From positions 62,001 through 126,000 of the forward strand of contig JAQCCM010000002.1 of the NCBI GenBank assembly GCA_027621175.1: 64,000 bases of DNA, written 5' to 3'. Source of the DNA: Bacteroidota bacterium. GTDB taxonomy: Bacteria > Bacteroidota > Bacteroidia > Flavobacteriales > Flavobacteriaceae. The position numbers were made by a program, and so were the translations under genes. Shown here piece by piece: positions 18,151 through 28,843 of this stretch. The first letter of the stretch is position 1. Each line of letters opens with the position of its first letter. The notes under the pieces were generated by a model. It worked only from the letters and a program-made list of their open reading frames with translations. It had not been told where the DNA came from and searched no databases.

Positions 18151-18782
18151 TACGGGATTTTTAGGTATTTGTGCGTTTGCAACGACGCCATCCACTTTGG
18201 ATGCTCAAGCACATAATCTACAATCAACGGAATAGCGCTTTCCCTTCTACTCCATTCGGGCTGTAAGTATAGTTTACAGCTTTTAGAAATTCCAACAGCC
18301 TCTTTTTCGGCAAAATGCAAATCGTCTTTATTATATACAATAACTTTTAACTCATCTGCAACTTTGTAAATTTCAGGTTTTGGAAGCATACGTTTTTTTG
18401 GCGAGAGGCAAACCCAATCCCAAACACCAGAAAGCGGATACGCTCCCGAGGTTTCAATATGTGTTTTCATACCCGCTGCTTGTAAGGCTTCCGTAAGTGG
18501 TGCCATATTCCACATCAGCGGCTCGCCGCCCGTAACCACTACGGTATCCGAATATTGTTTGGCTTGCGCAACAATTTCATCAATATAGGTTGGTGGGTGT
18601 AGATTTGCATCCCAACTTTCTTTTACGTCACACCAGTGACACCCTACATCACAGCCACCGATGCGAATAAAAAATGCTGCGCTGCCTTTGTGATAACCCT
18701 CACCCTGAATGGTATAAAAAGCTTCCATTAACGGTAGTGCATGGCCAGAAGCAACAGCTTGTTGAAGTTTGGGTTGCATCAT
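18150..18782 (-). CDS. queE: 7-carboxy-7-deazaguanine synthase
   Basis: A radical-SAM enzyme that makes the 7-deazapurine core of queuosine and related modified bases from carboxy-tetrahydropterin. It has 210 residues, with the Fe-S motif CX3CX2C at Cys44, Cys48 and Cys51 (GGCDVGCHWCD), the substrate part EAFYTIQGEGYHKG at about 20-33, and the SAM-binding TGGEPL near 85. The start ATG at 18782 shares one base with the folD stop. QueC, QueD and QueF are not in the window. Placement beside folD is a pterin/folate neighbourhood but may simply reflect operon packing. Confidence 0.93.
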   Translation of the reverse strand: MMQPKLQQAVASGHALPLMEAFYTIQGEGYHKGSAAFFIRIGGCDVGCHWCDVKESWDANLHPPTYIDEIVAQAKQYSDTVVVTGGEPLMWNMAPLTEALQAAGMKTHIETSGAYPLSGVWDWVCLSPKKRMLPKPEIYKVADELKVIVYNKDDLHFAEKEAVGISKSCKLYLQPEWSRRESAIPLIVDYVLEHPKWMASLQTHKYLKIP

Positions 18783-19660
18783 TAGGAGTTGCGTTTATAC
18801 GCTAACATGGTGTTTTGCAACAACATAGCAATGGTCATGGGACCCACACCACCGGGAACAGGTGTAATAAAACTGGCTTTTTCTTTCACTTCATCATAGG
18901 CCACATCGCCTGTAATGACATAGCCTTTTGGATGGTTTTCATCAGGAACGCGTGTAATCCCTACATCAATAATAATAGCATCTTGCTTGATCATGTCAGC
19001 GGTAACAAAATTTGGTACGCCCAAGGCGGAAACTACAATATCAGCTGTTTTGGTAATTTCAGCTAGATTTTGTGTACGGCTATGCGTAAGCGTTACGGTA
19101 GCATTTCCCGGATTGCCTTTATCGGATAACAAAATACTCATCGGGCGACCTACAATATGACTGCGACCAATCACAACGGCGTGTTTACCACTGATATCTA
19201 ACTTATATCTGTGTAGTAATTCCATAATACCAAACGGTGTTGCAGGAATAAAGGTTTCCATGCCTAGTGCCATTTTACCAAAATTGGTGGGATGAAACCC
19301 ATCCACGTCTTTGTCGGGATTTATCGCATGTAATACAACTTCTTCATCGATATGTTTAGGAAGGGGAAGCTGCACAATAAAGCCGTCAAGTGTATCGTCG
19401 TTATTTAAAGTATGGATAGTCTCTAGAAGCTCGTCTTGGGTCACGGTGTCTTCTAAACGTATCAATGTAGAATCATAGCCAATTTTTTCACACGAACGTA
19501 CCTTGCTACCCACATAGGTTAGACTAGCACCATCGTTTCCTACCAAAACGGCAGCCAAGTGCGGTGGTCGTTTGCCCGACGCTTTCAGTGCTGTGACTTC
19601 CTGTGAAAGTTCTTCTTTAATTTGATTTGAGGTGGCTTTTCCGTCTAAAATAGTGCTCAT
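18782..19660 (-). CDS. folD: Methylenetetrahydrofolate dehydrogenase / methenyl-cyclohydrolase
   Basis: A bifunctional NADP-dependent one-carbon enzyme converting 5,10-methylene-THF to 10-formyl-THF; it supplies purine synthesis, among others. It has 292 residues. The catalytic region is TYVGSKVRSCEKIGYDS (Lys54 in the expected YxxxK place), the substrate motif is DGFIVQLPLPKHID (about 97-110), and the cofactor loop is VIGRSHIVGRPMS (about 163-175), with the C-terminal TPVPGGVGPMT. The ATG overlaps the ffh stop by four bases (ATGA), showing tight coupling. Confidence 0.96.
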   Translation of the reverse strand: MSTILDGKATSNQIKEELSQEVTALKASGKRPPHLAAVLVGNDGASLTYVGSKVRSCEKIGYDSTLIRLEDTVTQDELLETIHTLNNDDTLDGFIVQLPLPKHIDEEVVLHAINPDKDVDGFHPTNFGKMALGMETFIPATPFGIMELLHRYKLDISGKHAVVIGRSHIVGRPMSILLSDKGNPGNATVTLTHSRTQNLAEITKTADIVVSALGVPNFVTADMIKQDAIIIDVGITRVPDENHPKGYVITGDVAYDEVKEKASFITPVPGGVGPMTIAMLLQNTMLAYKRNS

Positions 19661-20979
19661 TTTCCAAACATTTGCATCAGCTTAGAGGATTTGCCCCCTT
19701 GCATCATTTTCATCATTTTACTCATCTGTTCAAACTGTTTTACCAGTTTATTGATATCATCTATTTGCATACCAGCGCCTTTGGCAATACGCTTTTTTCT
19801 ACTGTAATCAAGTAATTTGGGTTGTTGGCGTTCTTTGGGCGTCATAGATTGAATGAGTGCTTCTACGCCCTTAAACGCATCTTCGTTAATTTCCGCACCA
19901 TTTAATGCTTTGCTTGCGCCAGGGATCATCCCTACAAGATCTTTCATAGAACCCATGCGCTGCACTTGCTTGAGCTGGCTCAAAAAATCGTCATATCCGA
20001 ATTGGTTTTTGGATATTTTACGCTGAATACGCTTTGCTTCTTCCTCGTCAACTTGCTCTTGAGCACGCTCAACTAAGGAGACCACATCGCCCATTCCCAA
20101 GATACGCTCCGCCATCCGGTCGGGGTGGAATACATCTAAAGCATCTACTTTCTCTCCCGTACCAATAAATTTGATAGGCTTATTGACAATAGACTTGATG
20201 GAAAGCGCAGCACCGCCTCGTGTATCACCATCCATTTTGGTAAGGACAATTCCGTCAAATTGCAGTAAATCGTGAAAGGCTTTTGCTGTATTTACCGCAT
20301 CTTGCCCCATCATGGCATCAACTACAAAAAGCGTTTCCGTTGGACGAACAGCTTTGTGAATGTTGTCGATTTCTTGCATGAGTGCTTCGTCAATTGCCAA
20401 TCGACCAGCGGAATCAATAATAACAACATTAAACTGATGTGTTTTGGCATGTTGCAAGGCATTTTTGGCAATCTCAACAGGGTTATTGTTTTCGGGTTGC
20501 GCAAAAACAGCTACATCTATTTGCTCTCCCAATACCTGTAATTGTTCAATTGCCGCCGGACGATACACGTCACAAGCAACGAGTAAAACTTTTTTAGCCT
20601 GCTTTGTTTTTAGGTGTTTAGCCAGTTTGGCAGTACAGGTCGTTTTCCCTGAACCCTGCAAGCCGCTAATTAATATGACAGCGGGTTTACCTGAAACAGC
20701 AAGTGAAGCCTTTTCTCCACCGAGTAACGCAGTCAGTTCATCTTGCACAATTTTTATGAGTAACTGACCAGGCTTTAAGCTTGTTAGGACTTTTTGACCC
20801 AGTGCTTTCTGCTTAACGTCTTCCGTAAAAGATTTGGCAATTTTAAAATTCACATCGGCATCAAGCAATGCGCGACGAATCTCTTTCATCGTTTCGGCGA
20901 CATTAATTTCGGTAATGCGTCCGTGACCTTTAAGTGTTTTTAGCGCCTTATCTAGGCGTTGACTAAACTGTTCAAACAT
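19657..20979 (-). CDS. ffh: Signal recognition particle protein, SRP54 homologue
   Basis: The GTPase of the signal recognition particle, which binds nascent inner-membrane proteins and 4.5S RNA. It has 440 residues, near the usual 450. The N domain comes first, then the G domain with GLQGSGKTTCTAKLA (about 106-120), DSAGRLAID (about 189-197) and TKMDGDTRGGAALS (about 247-260), and the methionine-rich M domain ends in EQMSKMMKMMQGGKSSKLMQ. It is the first gene of the operon with folD, queE and the ykgJ-like gene, with its own -7 box at 20997. The SRP RNA and FtsY genes are not in the window. Confidence 0.97.
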   Translation of the reverse strand: MFEQFSQRLDKALKTLKGHGRITEINVAETMKEIRRALLDADVNFKIAKSFTEDVKQKALGQKVLTSLKPGQLLIKIVQDELTALLGGEKASLAVSGKPAVILISGLQGSGKTTCTAKLAKHLKTKQAKKVLLVACDVYRPAAIEQLQVLGEQIDVAVFAQPENNNPVEIAKNALQHAKTHQFNVVIIDSAGRLAIDEALMQEIDNIHKAVRPTETLFVVDAMMGQDAVNTAKAFHDLLQFDGIVLTKMDGDTRGGAALSIKSIVNKPIKFIGTGEKVDALDVFHPDRMAERILGMGDVVSLVERAQEQVDEEEAKRIQRKISKNQFGYDDFLSQLKQVQRMGSMKDLVGMIPGASKALNGAEINEDAFKGVEALIQSMTPKERQQPKLLDYSRKKRIAKGAGMQIDDINKLVKQFEQMSKMMKMMQGGKSSKLMQMFGK

Positions 20980-20996
20980 GAATTGGAAATAAAATT

Positions 20997-21004
20997 CAAA
21001 ATTA
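20997..21004 (-). promoter_or_regulatory. Probable -7 box of the ffh operon
   Basis: TAATTTTG on the minus strand matches TAnnTTTG, 17 bases before the ffh ATG and just after the blh stop codon. A TTG lies 24 bases further upstream, longer than the ideal spacer. Confidence 0.5.
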
Positions 21005-21009
21005 CGGAA

Positions 21010-21891
21010 TTAGTTTTTCTGGTGCATCCAAAAAATAACAACCACATGAGGAATGGTAATGGCAGCAAGAAATCCAAAGAATAATGACAGTAAGGATGTC
21101 GTGTTTTCTTTAAAGAAAATATACGCCACTGCGAGACCAACCAAAGACAAGACCCAATATGGAAGGGCCTGCTTAACGTATTTAAGAATAGGTTGTGTGT
21201 CGTTGGGATATAACACTACGGCTTGCTCTTTTAAGGATGGAATACTATGCCACAATACAAAATAAACCGAAAAAGACCATAAAAGTGAAGTTTGGGTAAA
21301 CAGTATTACTAAAGCAACAAGAGCTAAAAACTGAAAAAATAGTTGTGCTTTAATTTGTTTAATATTTAAGAAACTAAAAATAATAGCAAAAACACATGAA
21401 CCAACTAAGGCATGCAAAAGAGTACTATGCCCAAGTTGAAGTCCTGAAATTTCTTGAATAATAGATAATGTTTGATCTTGATGGGTGAAAAACAGCAAAG
21501 AAAAAAGAAACATTCCGTAAGCAATGTAAAAAAGATGCAGGGTTTTGGATTTAACAATACTCTTTTTATGCCATTGTTGTTCTCCAAAATGAAACGAACT
21601 GACTAAAACAAACAACAAAAGAGCGACTTGAGGAATATTGTAAAGTGCAAAAACCATAATAGAAACAAAAAACACATAAGTAACAAATAGATAACCAAAC
21701 TGACGTTTTTTTGTCGTTTTACTATATTTCGAAATGATATATAAATCATTTGCGCCATGAATTACACCAATTATTAACACATTAATAGCTGCCAAAATCC
21801 ATAAAAACGACATAGGCAATACGAAACCCAACAGGGTGCAAATCAGCGTGATACCGATTTTTTGACGTTCAAAATTTAATAAGTCGGGCAT
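21010..21891 (-). CDS. blh: Beta-carotene 15,15'-dioxygenase, Brp/Blh family
   Basis: A membrane-bound iron oxygenase that cleaves beta-carotene into two retinals, the chromophore of the rhodopsin encoded next door. It has 293 residues with about eight to nine hydrophobic helices. The family histidines are visible: GVIHGANDL (His45, Asp49), SSFHFGEQQWH (His101, His108), VLWHSIPS (His215) and TIPHVVVIF (His282). It starts at the ATG at 21891 and is divergent from proteorhodopsin, with 95 very AT-rich bases between the two starts. Blh next to proteorhodopsin is a known arrangement in marine flavobacteria. No carotenoid biosynthesis gene (crtE/B/I/Y) is present here. Confidence 0.93.
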   Translation of the reverse strand: MPDLLNFERQKIGITLICTLLGFVLPMSFLWILAAINVLIIGVIHGANDLYIISKYSKTTKKRQFGYLFVTYVFFVSIMVFALYNIPQVALLLFVLVSSFHFGEQQWHKKSIVKSKTLHLFYIAYGMFLFSLLFFTHQDQTLSIIQEISGLQLGHSTLLHALVGSCVFAIIFSFLNIKQIKAQLFFQFLALVALVILFTQTSLLWSFSVYFVLWHSIPSLKEQAVVLYPNDTQPILKYVKQALPYWVLSLVGLAVAYIFFKENTTSLLSLFFGFLAAITIPHVVVIFWMHQKN

Positions 21892-21986
21892 CTATCTATA
21901 TATTTTTTTAAAAAATTTAATCAATTATATACGGTTTGTTTAATTTTTTTTAACTTGCGCTCAACGAAAATTATAATTAAAAAATT
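21892..21986. promoter_or_regulatory. Divergent blh / proteorhodopsin control region
   Basis: These 95 bases between the two start codons are over 80% A+T. There is no exact TAnnTTTG match; the nearest on the plus strand are TACGGTTTG (spacing one too long, near 21932) and TTAACTTG (near 21949). A perfect 10-base palindrome AATTATAATT lies at 21969-21978, just before the rhodopsin ATG. No light-regulation motif can be recognised. Confidence 0.45.
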
Positions 21987-22697
21987 ATGACACTTACAAA
22001 TTTAGTAACTATTGCGGACTTGAGTGATCCGGTAAATTTCACTTTCTTTTTAGGGACTATGGCAATGACTGCTGCTTCAGCTTTCTTTTTCTTGTCTTTA
22101 AACCAATTTGACAGCAAATGGAGAACGTCTATCTTGGTATCAGGATTGATTACATTTATTGCTGCTGTTCACTATTATTACATGAGAGAAGCTGCAACTA
22201 CAGGCGGTGTAACAACAGAGATCCGTTATATTGACTGGATTTTGACAGTTCCATTGATGTGTGTTGAGTTTTACCTTATCTTAAAAGCTGCTGGTGCAAC
22301 TAAAAAGCACCTTAGTACTTTGATTTGGGCTTCACTTGTAATGTTAGTAACAGGTTACTTTGGAGAAGTTTCTGATACTGCTAGCGGTCCTGCACTTTGG
22401 GGTCTTGCTTCAGGTTTAGCATACTTCTACATTGCATGGTTAATCAAATTTGGTCCTTTGGCAAAGCTTGCTGCTGCTGCAGGAGGTTCTGTTGAAAAAG
22501 CACACAAAACGCTAACGTTGTTTGTACTTATCGGGTGGGCAATTTACCCATTAGGATATATGATCGGTACTGACGGGTGGTATGACTTTGTTGACGGAAT
22601 TGGTCTAAACATGGATGTTGTTTACAACATTGGTGATGCAATCAACAAAATCGGATTTGGTCTTGTAGTATATGCTGCTGCCGTATCTAGCAAATAA
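21987..22697 (+). CDS. Proteorhodopsin, light-driven proton pump
   Basis: A retinal protein of 236 residues with seven membrane helices. Helix C holds RYIDWILTVPLMCVEFYLIL: Asp83 (proton acceptor), Thr87 and Glu94 (donor) form the DTE motif of outward proton pumps; sodium pumps would have NDQ and chloride pumps NTQ. The tuning position, 105 in the first proteorhodopsin, is Met91, the green-type residue common in Flavobacteriia. The counter-ion partner His62 is in VHYYYMRE, and the retinal Schiff-base Lys221 is in DAINKIGFG. There is no cleavable signal peptide beyond the first helix. It is a single gene followed by a strong terminator. Function is well supported; absorption maximum cannot be read from sequence. 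Confidence 0.97.
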   Translation: MTLTNLVTIADLSDPVNFTFFLGTMAMTAASAFFFLSLNQFDSKWRTSILVSGLITFIAAVHYYYMREAATTGGVTTEIRYIDWILTVPLMCVEFYLILKAAGATKKHLSTLIWASLVMLVTGYFGEVSDTASGPALWGLASGLAYFYIAWLIKFGPLAKLAAAAGGSVEKAHKTLTLFVLIGWAIYPLGYMIGTDGWYDFVDGIGLNMDVVYNIGDAINKIGFGLVVYAAAVSSK

Positions 22698-22714
22698 TTA
22701 CTGAAAATTATTTC

Positions 22715-22749
22715 AAAAAAAGCTTCGATGTTTCATCGAGGCTTTTTTT
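22715..22749. terminator. Bidirectional hairpin terminator
   Basis: The arm AAAAAAAGCTTCGATG (22715-22730) pairs with CATCGAGGCTTTTTTT (22734-22749) across a TTT loop, with one G-T wobble. It has T tracts on both strands, so it ends both the rhodopsin mRNA and, from the other side, the argS mRNA, whose stop codon is at 22750. Confidence 0.88.
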
Positions 22750-24522
22750 TTACATTCTTTCTGGCGCGTCAATACCTAAAAGCCCTAAGCTTTTTTGAAT
22801 GACCTGACCCACTGCAGCGCATAGCGCAACACGCAAAGATTTTGTGTTACTGTCCTCCACCAAAATGGGAACTTCTTGGTAATACGAGTTGTAATGTTTT
22901 ACTAAATCATATACATAATTGGCAATCAAGGCAGGACTGTATTGCTTTGCTGCAGCAGCAACAGTTGCTGGAAACTGACCCAACATTTTAAGCACTGCTT
23001 TCTCTTTATTGTGTAATGAAACCGTTGTGGTATCGTAAACAGTATTATTTTCACCAGCTTTACGCAAAATAGATTGAATTCGTGCGTGTGTATATTGGAT
23101 AAATGGGCCCGTGTTACCACTAAAATCAACCGAAGCTTTTGGATCGAAAAGAATACGCTTTTTGGGATCTACTTTGAGAATGTAATATTTTAATGCACCC
23201 ATACCAATGGTGTGATACAAAGTTTCTTTTTCGTCGTCGGTCATGCCGTCCAGCTTCCCCAATTCTTGCGAAATCTGCTTCGCCGTGGCATGCATTTCGT
23301 CCATAAGCGCATCAGCATCAACAACAGTGCCTTCCCTGCTTTTCATTTTCCCACTAGGCAAGTCCACCATGCCATAGCTTAGGTGATGCAATTGCGATGC
23401 CCAATCATATCCCAGTTTTTTAAGAATTAAAAACAACACCTTAAAGTGATAATCTTGTTCGTTCCCCACTGTATATACCATACCCTTCATATCAGGGTGA
23501 TTGGTATAACGCAAACGCGCAGTACCCAAATCTTGAGTCATATATACTGAAGTTCCATCTGAACGAAGTAATAATTTCTCATCCAAGCCATCTTCCCTTA
23601 AATCCACCCAAACAGAACCGTCATCTTTTGTGTAGAAAACTCCTTTTGAAAGACCTTCGTCAACGGTCTCCTTGCCTAATAGGTAGGTGTCGCTTTCATA
23701 ATAATAGGATTCAAAATGAACTCCTAAGCGTGAATAGGTTTTGGCAAAACCATCATATACCCATGCATTCATTTGCTCCCAAAGCGAGCGCACATCGGGG
23801 TCGTTTTGTTCCCATTTCAATAACATGTCTTTGGCTTCTTGCAGTATGGGCGCGTCGATTTTTGCTTGGTCTTCGATAACACCTGAAGCAACTAAATCCG
23901 CTATTTCTTTTTTATACTGTTGATCAAAAAGCACATAATATTTCCCTACAAGCGCATCGCCTTTTAAACCAGCAGTTTCAGGTGTTTCAGCGTTTCCAAA
24001 TTTTTGCCACGCCACCATAGACTTACAAATATGAATGCCTCTATCATTAATGATTTGTGTGGTGTGCACATTATCCCCGTGAGCTGCCAAAATATTGGAA
24101 ACCGATGCACCCAACAGGTTATTTCTAATGTGCCCAAGATGTAGGGGTTTATTGGTATTGGGTGAAGAATACTCTACTAAAAGTGTATCAGATGTAGCTG
24201 ATATTGGAGTAAATCCAAAGTTGGGGTTTTGCGATAGTTCCAAAAGAAAATTAATATAGTACGCGTCTGAAATTTCAATATTCAAAAAGCCTTGCACTAC
24301 ATTGTATGCTTGCACTTCCGATACGGCATCAACCAAAAAATCACCCAACTCCGCAGCAAGATCTGCCGGTTTTTTAGGGACTATTTTAAGCAAAGGAAAA
24401 ACCACAAGGGTCAAATCTCCTTCAAATTGCGGTTTTGTAGGTTGAATTTCAAACACAAGAACCTCTTTGTTGTGCTGTGCTTTAAAGTATCCGCTTAGGT
24501 GTTTTGTAAGTAATGCTTCCAT
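22750..24522 (-). CDS. argS: Arginyl-tRNA synthetase
   Basis: A class I aminoacyl-tRNA synthetase charging tRNA-Arg. It has 590 residues, the usual size. The N-terminal additional domain is followed by the HIGH-type motif KPLHLGHIRNN (about 118-128), the catalytic domain, and the KMSKS-like loop GKMKSREGTVVDAD (about 390-403); a C-terminal DALR anticodon domain ends the protein. Its -7 box lies 16 bases upstream, back to back with the promoter of the small gene at 24591. Confidence 0.97.
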   Translation of the reverse strand: MEALLTKHLSGYFKAQHNKEVLVFEIQPTKPQFEGDLTLVVFPLLKIVPKKPADLAAELGDFLVDAVSEVQAYNVVQGFLNIEISDAYYINFLLELSQNPNFGFTPISATSDTLLVEYSSPNTNKPLHLGHIRNNLLGASVSNILAAHGDNVHTTQIINDRGIHICKSMVAWQKFGNAETPETAGLKGDALVGKYYVLFDQQYKKEIADLVASGVIEDQAKIDAPILQEAKDMLLKWEQNDPDVRSLWEQMNAWVYDGFAKTYSRLGVHFESYYYESDTYLLGKETVDEGLSKGVFYTKDDGSVWVDLREDGLDEKLLLRSDGTSVYMTQDLGTARLRYTNHPDMKGMVYTVGNEQDYHFKVLFLILKKLGYDWASQLHHLSYGMVDLPSGKMKSREGTVVDADALMDEMHATAKQISQELGKLDGMTDDEKETLYHTIGMGALKYYILKVDPKKRILFDPKASVDFSGNTGPFIQYTHARIQSILRKAGENNTVYDTTTVSLHNKEKAVLKMLGQFPATVAAAAKQYSPALIANYVYDLVKHYNSYYQEVPILVEDSNTKSLRVALCAAVGQVIQKSLGLLGIDAPERM

Positions 24523-24538
24523 ACCAATAAATGAGGTG

Positions 24539-24546
24539 CAAAGATA
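24539..24546 (-). promoter_or_regulatory. -7 box of argS (TATCTTTG)
   Basis: An exact TAnnTTTG match on the minus strand, 16 bases before the argS ATG. No TTG at the ideal -33 distance is seen. Confidence 0.6.
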
Positions 24547-24578
24547 CAGGTTTCAACAAGCTACATTGTGTTTTCGTT

Positions 24579-24586
24579 TATCTTTG
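24579..24586 (+). promoter_or_regulatory. -7 box of the small unknown gene (TATCTTTG)
   Basis: An exact TAnnTTTG match on the plus strand, ending four bases before the ATG at 24591. With the argS box it forms a divergent pair with 32 bases between the two boxes. A leaderless transcript is predicted. Confidence 0.62.
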
Positions 24587-24590
24587 TGAA

Positions 24591-25007
24591 ATGTTAAAAA
24601 ATGTATCTTATAACGACAAAAAACAACACATTGAAATTGATGCCTTACTGGGAAAACCTTTTACGTTTTTGGAGCGTTTAAAATTAGGTGGTGTAGGTTC
24701 GCCAAAACTACATGTCACAGCTTGTAGTAAAGAAATCGATGCTCTTTTTTTATTAGACCACAACGTTAATACGTGTAATGTAGAGCTCCGCCCAAAAGGA
24801 ATTATTTTACGATTCCGGTCATTATTGGAAACCTATGCATTGATTGTCCCGTACTATAAATTGACTTTGTTTAAAGGGACAAGTGATGCGTATAGTGTTC
24901 ACACTGATCATCACAAAGTTTCGGTTTCTGCCCAGTCAGAGCCAGTGCGGTTATTCTTTAAAAAGATACAGCAACAAAAAGCAAAAAATACGGAAGACTA
25001 TTTGTAG
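24591..25007 (+). CDS. Hypothetical protein, 138 aa
   Basis: A soluble protein without signal peptide or membrane helix. It is a mixed alpha/beta sequence with alternating hydrophobic residues (NVELRPKGIILRFRSLLETYALIVPYYKLTLFKG) and a lysine-rich C-terminus. I do not recognise a family; it resembles short conserved hypothetical proteins of Flavobacteriia. The open frame extends upstream to 24531, but the ATG at 24591 was chosen because the -7 box lies just before it and the upstream part would overlap the argS promoter. It stands alone, divergent from argS and convergent with gltA. Confidence 0.7.
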   Translation: MLKNVSYNDKKQHIEIDALLGKPFTFLERLKLGGVGSPKLHVTACSKEIDALFLLDHNVNTCNVELRPKGIILRFRSLLETYALIVPYYKLTLFKGTSDAYSVHTDHHKVSVSAQSEPVRLFFKKIQQQKAKNTEDYL

Positions 25008-25030
25008 ACAAACCGATACTTAACGAATAG

Positions 25031-26314
25031 CTAACGCTTATTCAAGGGCACAAATGATCGTTGTGTTTCACCTACATAAATTTGACGTGGACGCCCAATA
25101 GGTTCTTTATTAAGTCGCATTTCTCTCCACTGCGCAATCCATCCTGGCAAGCGGCCAAGTGCAAACATCACAGTAAATGTTTCAGTTGAAATCCCCATGG
25201 CGCGGTAAATAATTCCAGAGTAAAAATCAACGTTTGGATACAACTTACGATCTACAAAATACGGGTCGCTAAGTGCCTCAGCTTCTAATTCTTTAGCAAT
25301 AGCTAACACAGGATCAACAACGCCTAAATCGGCTAAAACTTCATCTGCAGCTTTTTTTATGATACGTGCACGTGGGTCAAAATTCTTATACACACGGTGG
25401 CCAAAGCCCATAAGACGGAACGGATCTGCCTTATCCTTTGCTTTTTCCATGTATTTTTTGGTATCGCCACCATCTTGACGAATAGCCTCCAACATTTCTA
25501 CTACTGCCTGATTCGCTCCGCCGTGGAGTGGCCCCCAAAGCGCTGAAATTCCTGCCGAAATAGAAGCAAAAAGTCCTGCATGAGACGAACCCACTATACG
25601 AACAGTTGACGTAGAGCAGTTTTGCTCGTGTTCAGCATGTAAAATCAATAATTTATTTAATGCGGCATCTACAATAGGGTTGGCTACATATTCTTTGTTT
25701 GGCTTACGAAACATCATGCGTGCGATATTTTCTACATAACCTAAAGCATAATCACCATATTTAAGTGGAAGGCCTGCTTTTTTTCTATACACCCATGCTA
25801 CCAAAACAGGAAGCTTTCCCATAATACGCGTGATGGCTCTATACATGTCCTCTTCACTTTCGACATTAACAGAAGTAGGGTTAAAAGCTGTAAGTGCACT
25901 TGTTAGAGAAGACAATACACCCATAGGGTGCGCAGCACTTGGGAAACTTTCCAAAATCTTTTTAAGGTCCTCGTCAATGTAAGACTCTTCCTTGATATCT
26001 ACCAAGAATTTATCTAATTGCGCTTCATTGGGTAGCTCGCCAAAAATGAGCAAATATGCAACTTCTAAAAAATCGGCATTGTTAGCAAGTTCTTCAATGT
26101 CATATCCACGATAACGCAATACCCCCTGCTCTCCGTCCAAATACGTAATTGCACTTTGACATGATCCGGTATTTTTATAACCGGGGTCAAGCGTGATTAA
26201 ATTTGTTTTCGCACGAAGGGTTTTGATATCAATACCCAATTCGTTTTCACTTCCCTCTATGACGGGTAGCTCTATTGATTTGTCCCCATAGGACAGTGTT
26301 GCTGTTTGTGCCAT
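25031..26314 (-). CDS. gltA: Citrate synthase
   Basis: Condenses oxaloacetate and acetyl-CoA into citrate, entry to the TCA cycle; it takes up the acetyl-CoA made by the beta-oxidation genes. At 427 residues it is the type II (hexameric, Gram-negative) length. Active-site motifs are GPLHGGANQAVVEML (catalytic His, about 265-280), FGHRVYKNFDPRA (second His, about 305-317) and the catalytic Asp in NVDFYSG (about 363). It follows eno by 30 bases, and no promoter box is seen in that gap, so it is probably co-transcribed. Confidence 0.96.
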   Translation of the reverse strand: MAQTATLSYGDKSIELPVIEGSENELGIDIKTLRAKTNLITLDPGYKNTGSCQSAITYLDGEQGVLRYRGYDIEELANNADFLEVAYLLIFGELPNEAQLDKFLVDIKEESYIDEDLKKILESFPSAAHPMGVLSSLTSALTAFNPTSVNVESEEDMYRAITRIMGKLPVLVAWVYRKKAGLPLKYGDYALGYVENIARMMFRKPNKEYVANPIVDAALNKLLILHAEHEQNCSTSTVRIVGSSHAGLFASISAGISALWGPLHGGANQAVVEMLEAIRQDGGDTKKYMEKAKDKADPFRLMGFGHRVYKNFDPRARIIKKAADEVLADLGVVDPVLAIAKELEAEALSDPYFVDRKLYPNVDFYSGIIYRAMGISTETFTVMFALGRLPGWIAQWREMRLNKEPIGRPRQIYVGETQRSFVPLNKR

Positions 26315-26344
26315 TACTTTAGCTTACTGTGTTAAATGGATGAA

Positions 26345-28755
<2,411 letters not shown>

Positions 28756-28774
28756 ATGGTTTTAAGTGTTTTGG

Positions 28775-28782
28775 CAAAATTA
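28775..28782 (-). promoter_or_regulatory. -7 box of carA-eno-gltA (TAATTTTG)
   Basis: A TAnnTTTG match on the minus strand 19 bases before the carA ATG and immediately downstream of the ribosomal terminator. No exact TTG at -33 is seen; that position falls in the terminator stem. Confidence 0.55.
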
Positions 28783-28783
28783 A

Positions 28784-28819
28784 TATAAAAAAAAGGATAA
28801 ACCATCAGGTTTATCCTTT
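28784..28819 (-). terminator. Terminator of the ribosomal supercluster
   Basis: On the minus strand AAAGGATAAACC pairs perfectly with GGTTTATCCTTT (12 base pairs, loop TGAT) and a run of T follows. It lies 24 bases after the rplQ stop and should end the long ribosomal transcript. Confidence 0.92.
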
Positions 28820-28843
28820 GAGTTATTAAGAGACTGTTAATTA

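Noticed and set aside
21892-21986. Clear consensus promoter for proteorhodopsin
   Set aside because: No exact TAnnTTTG exists on either strand here; the nearest matches have spacing or base errors, so no -7 box is called.
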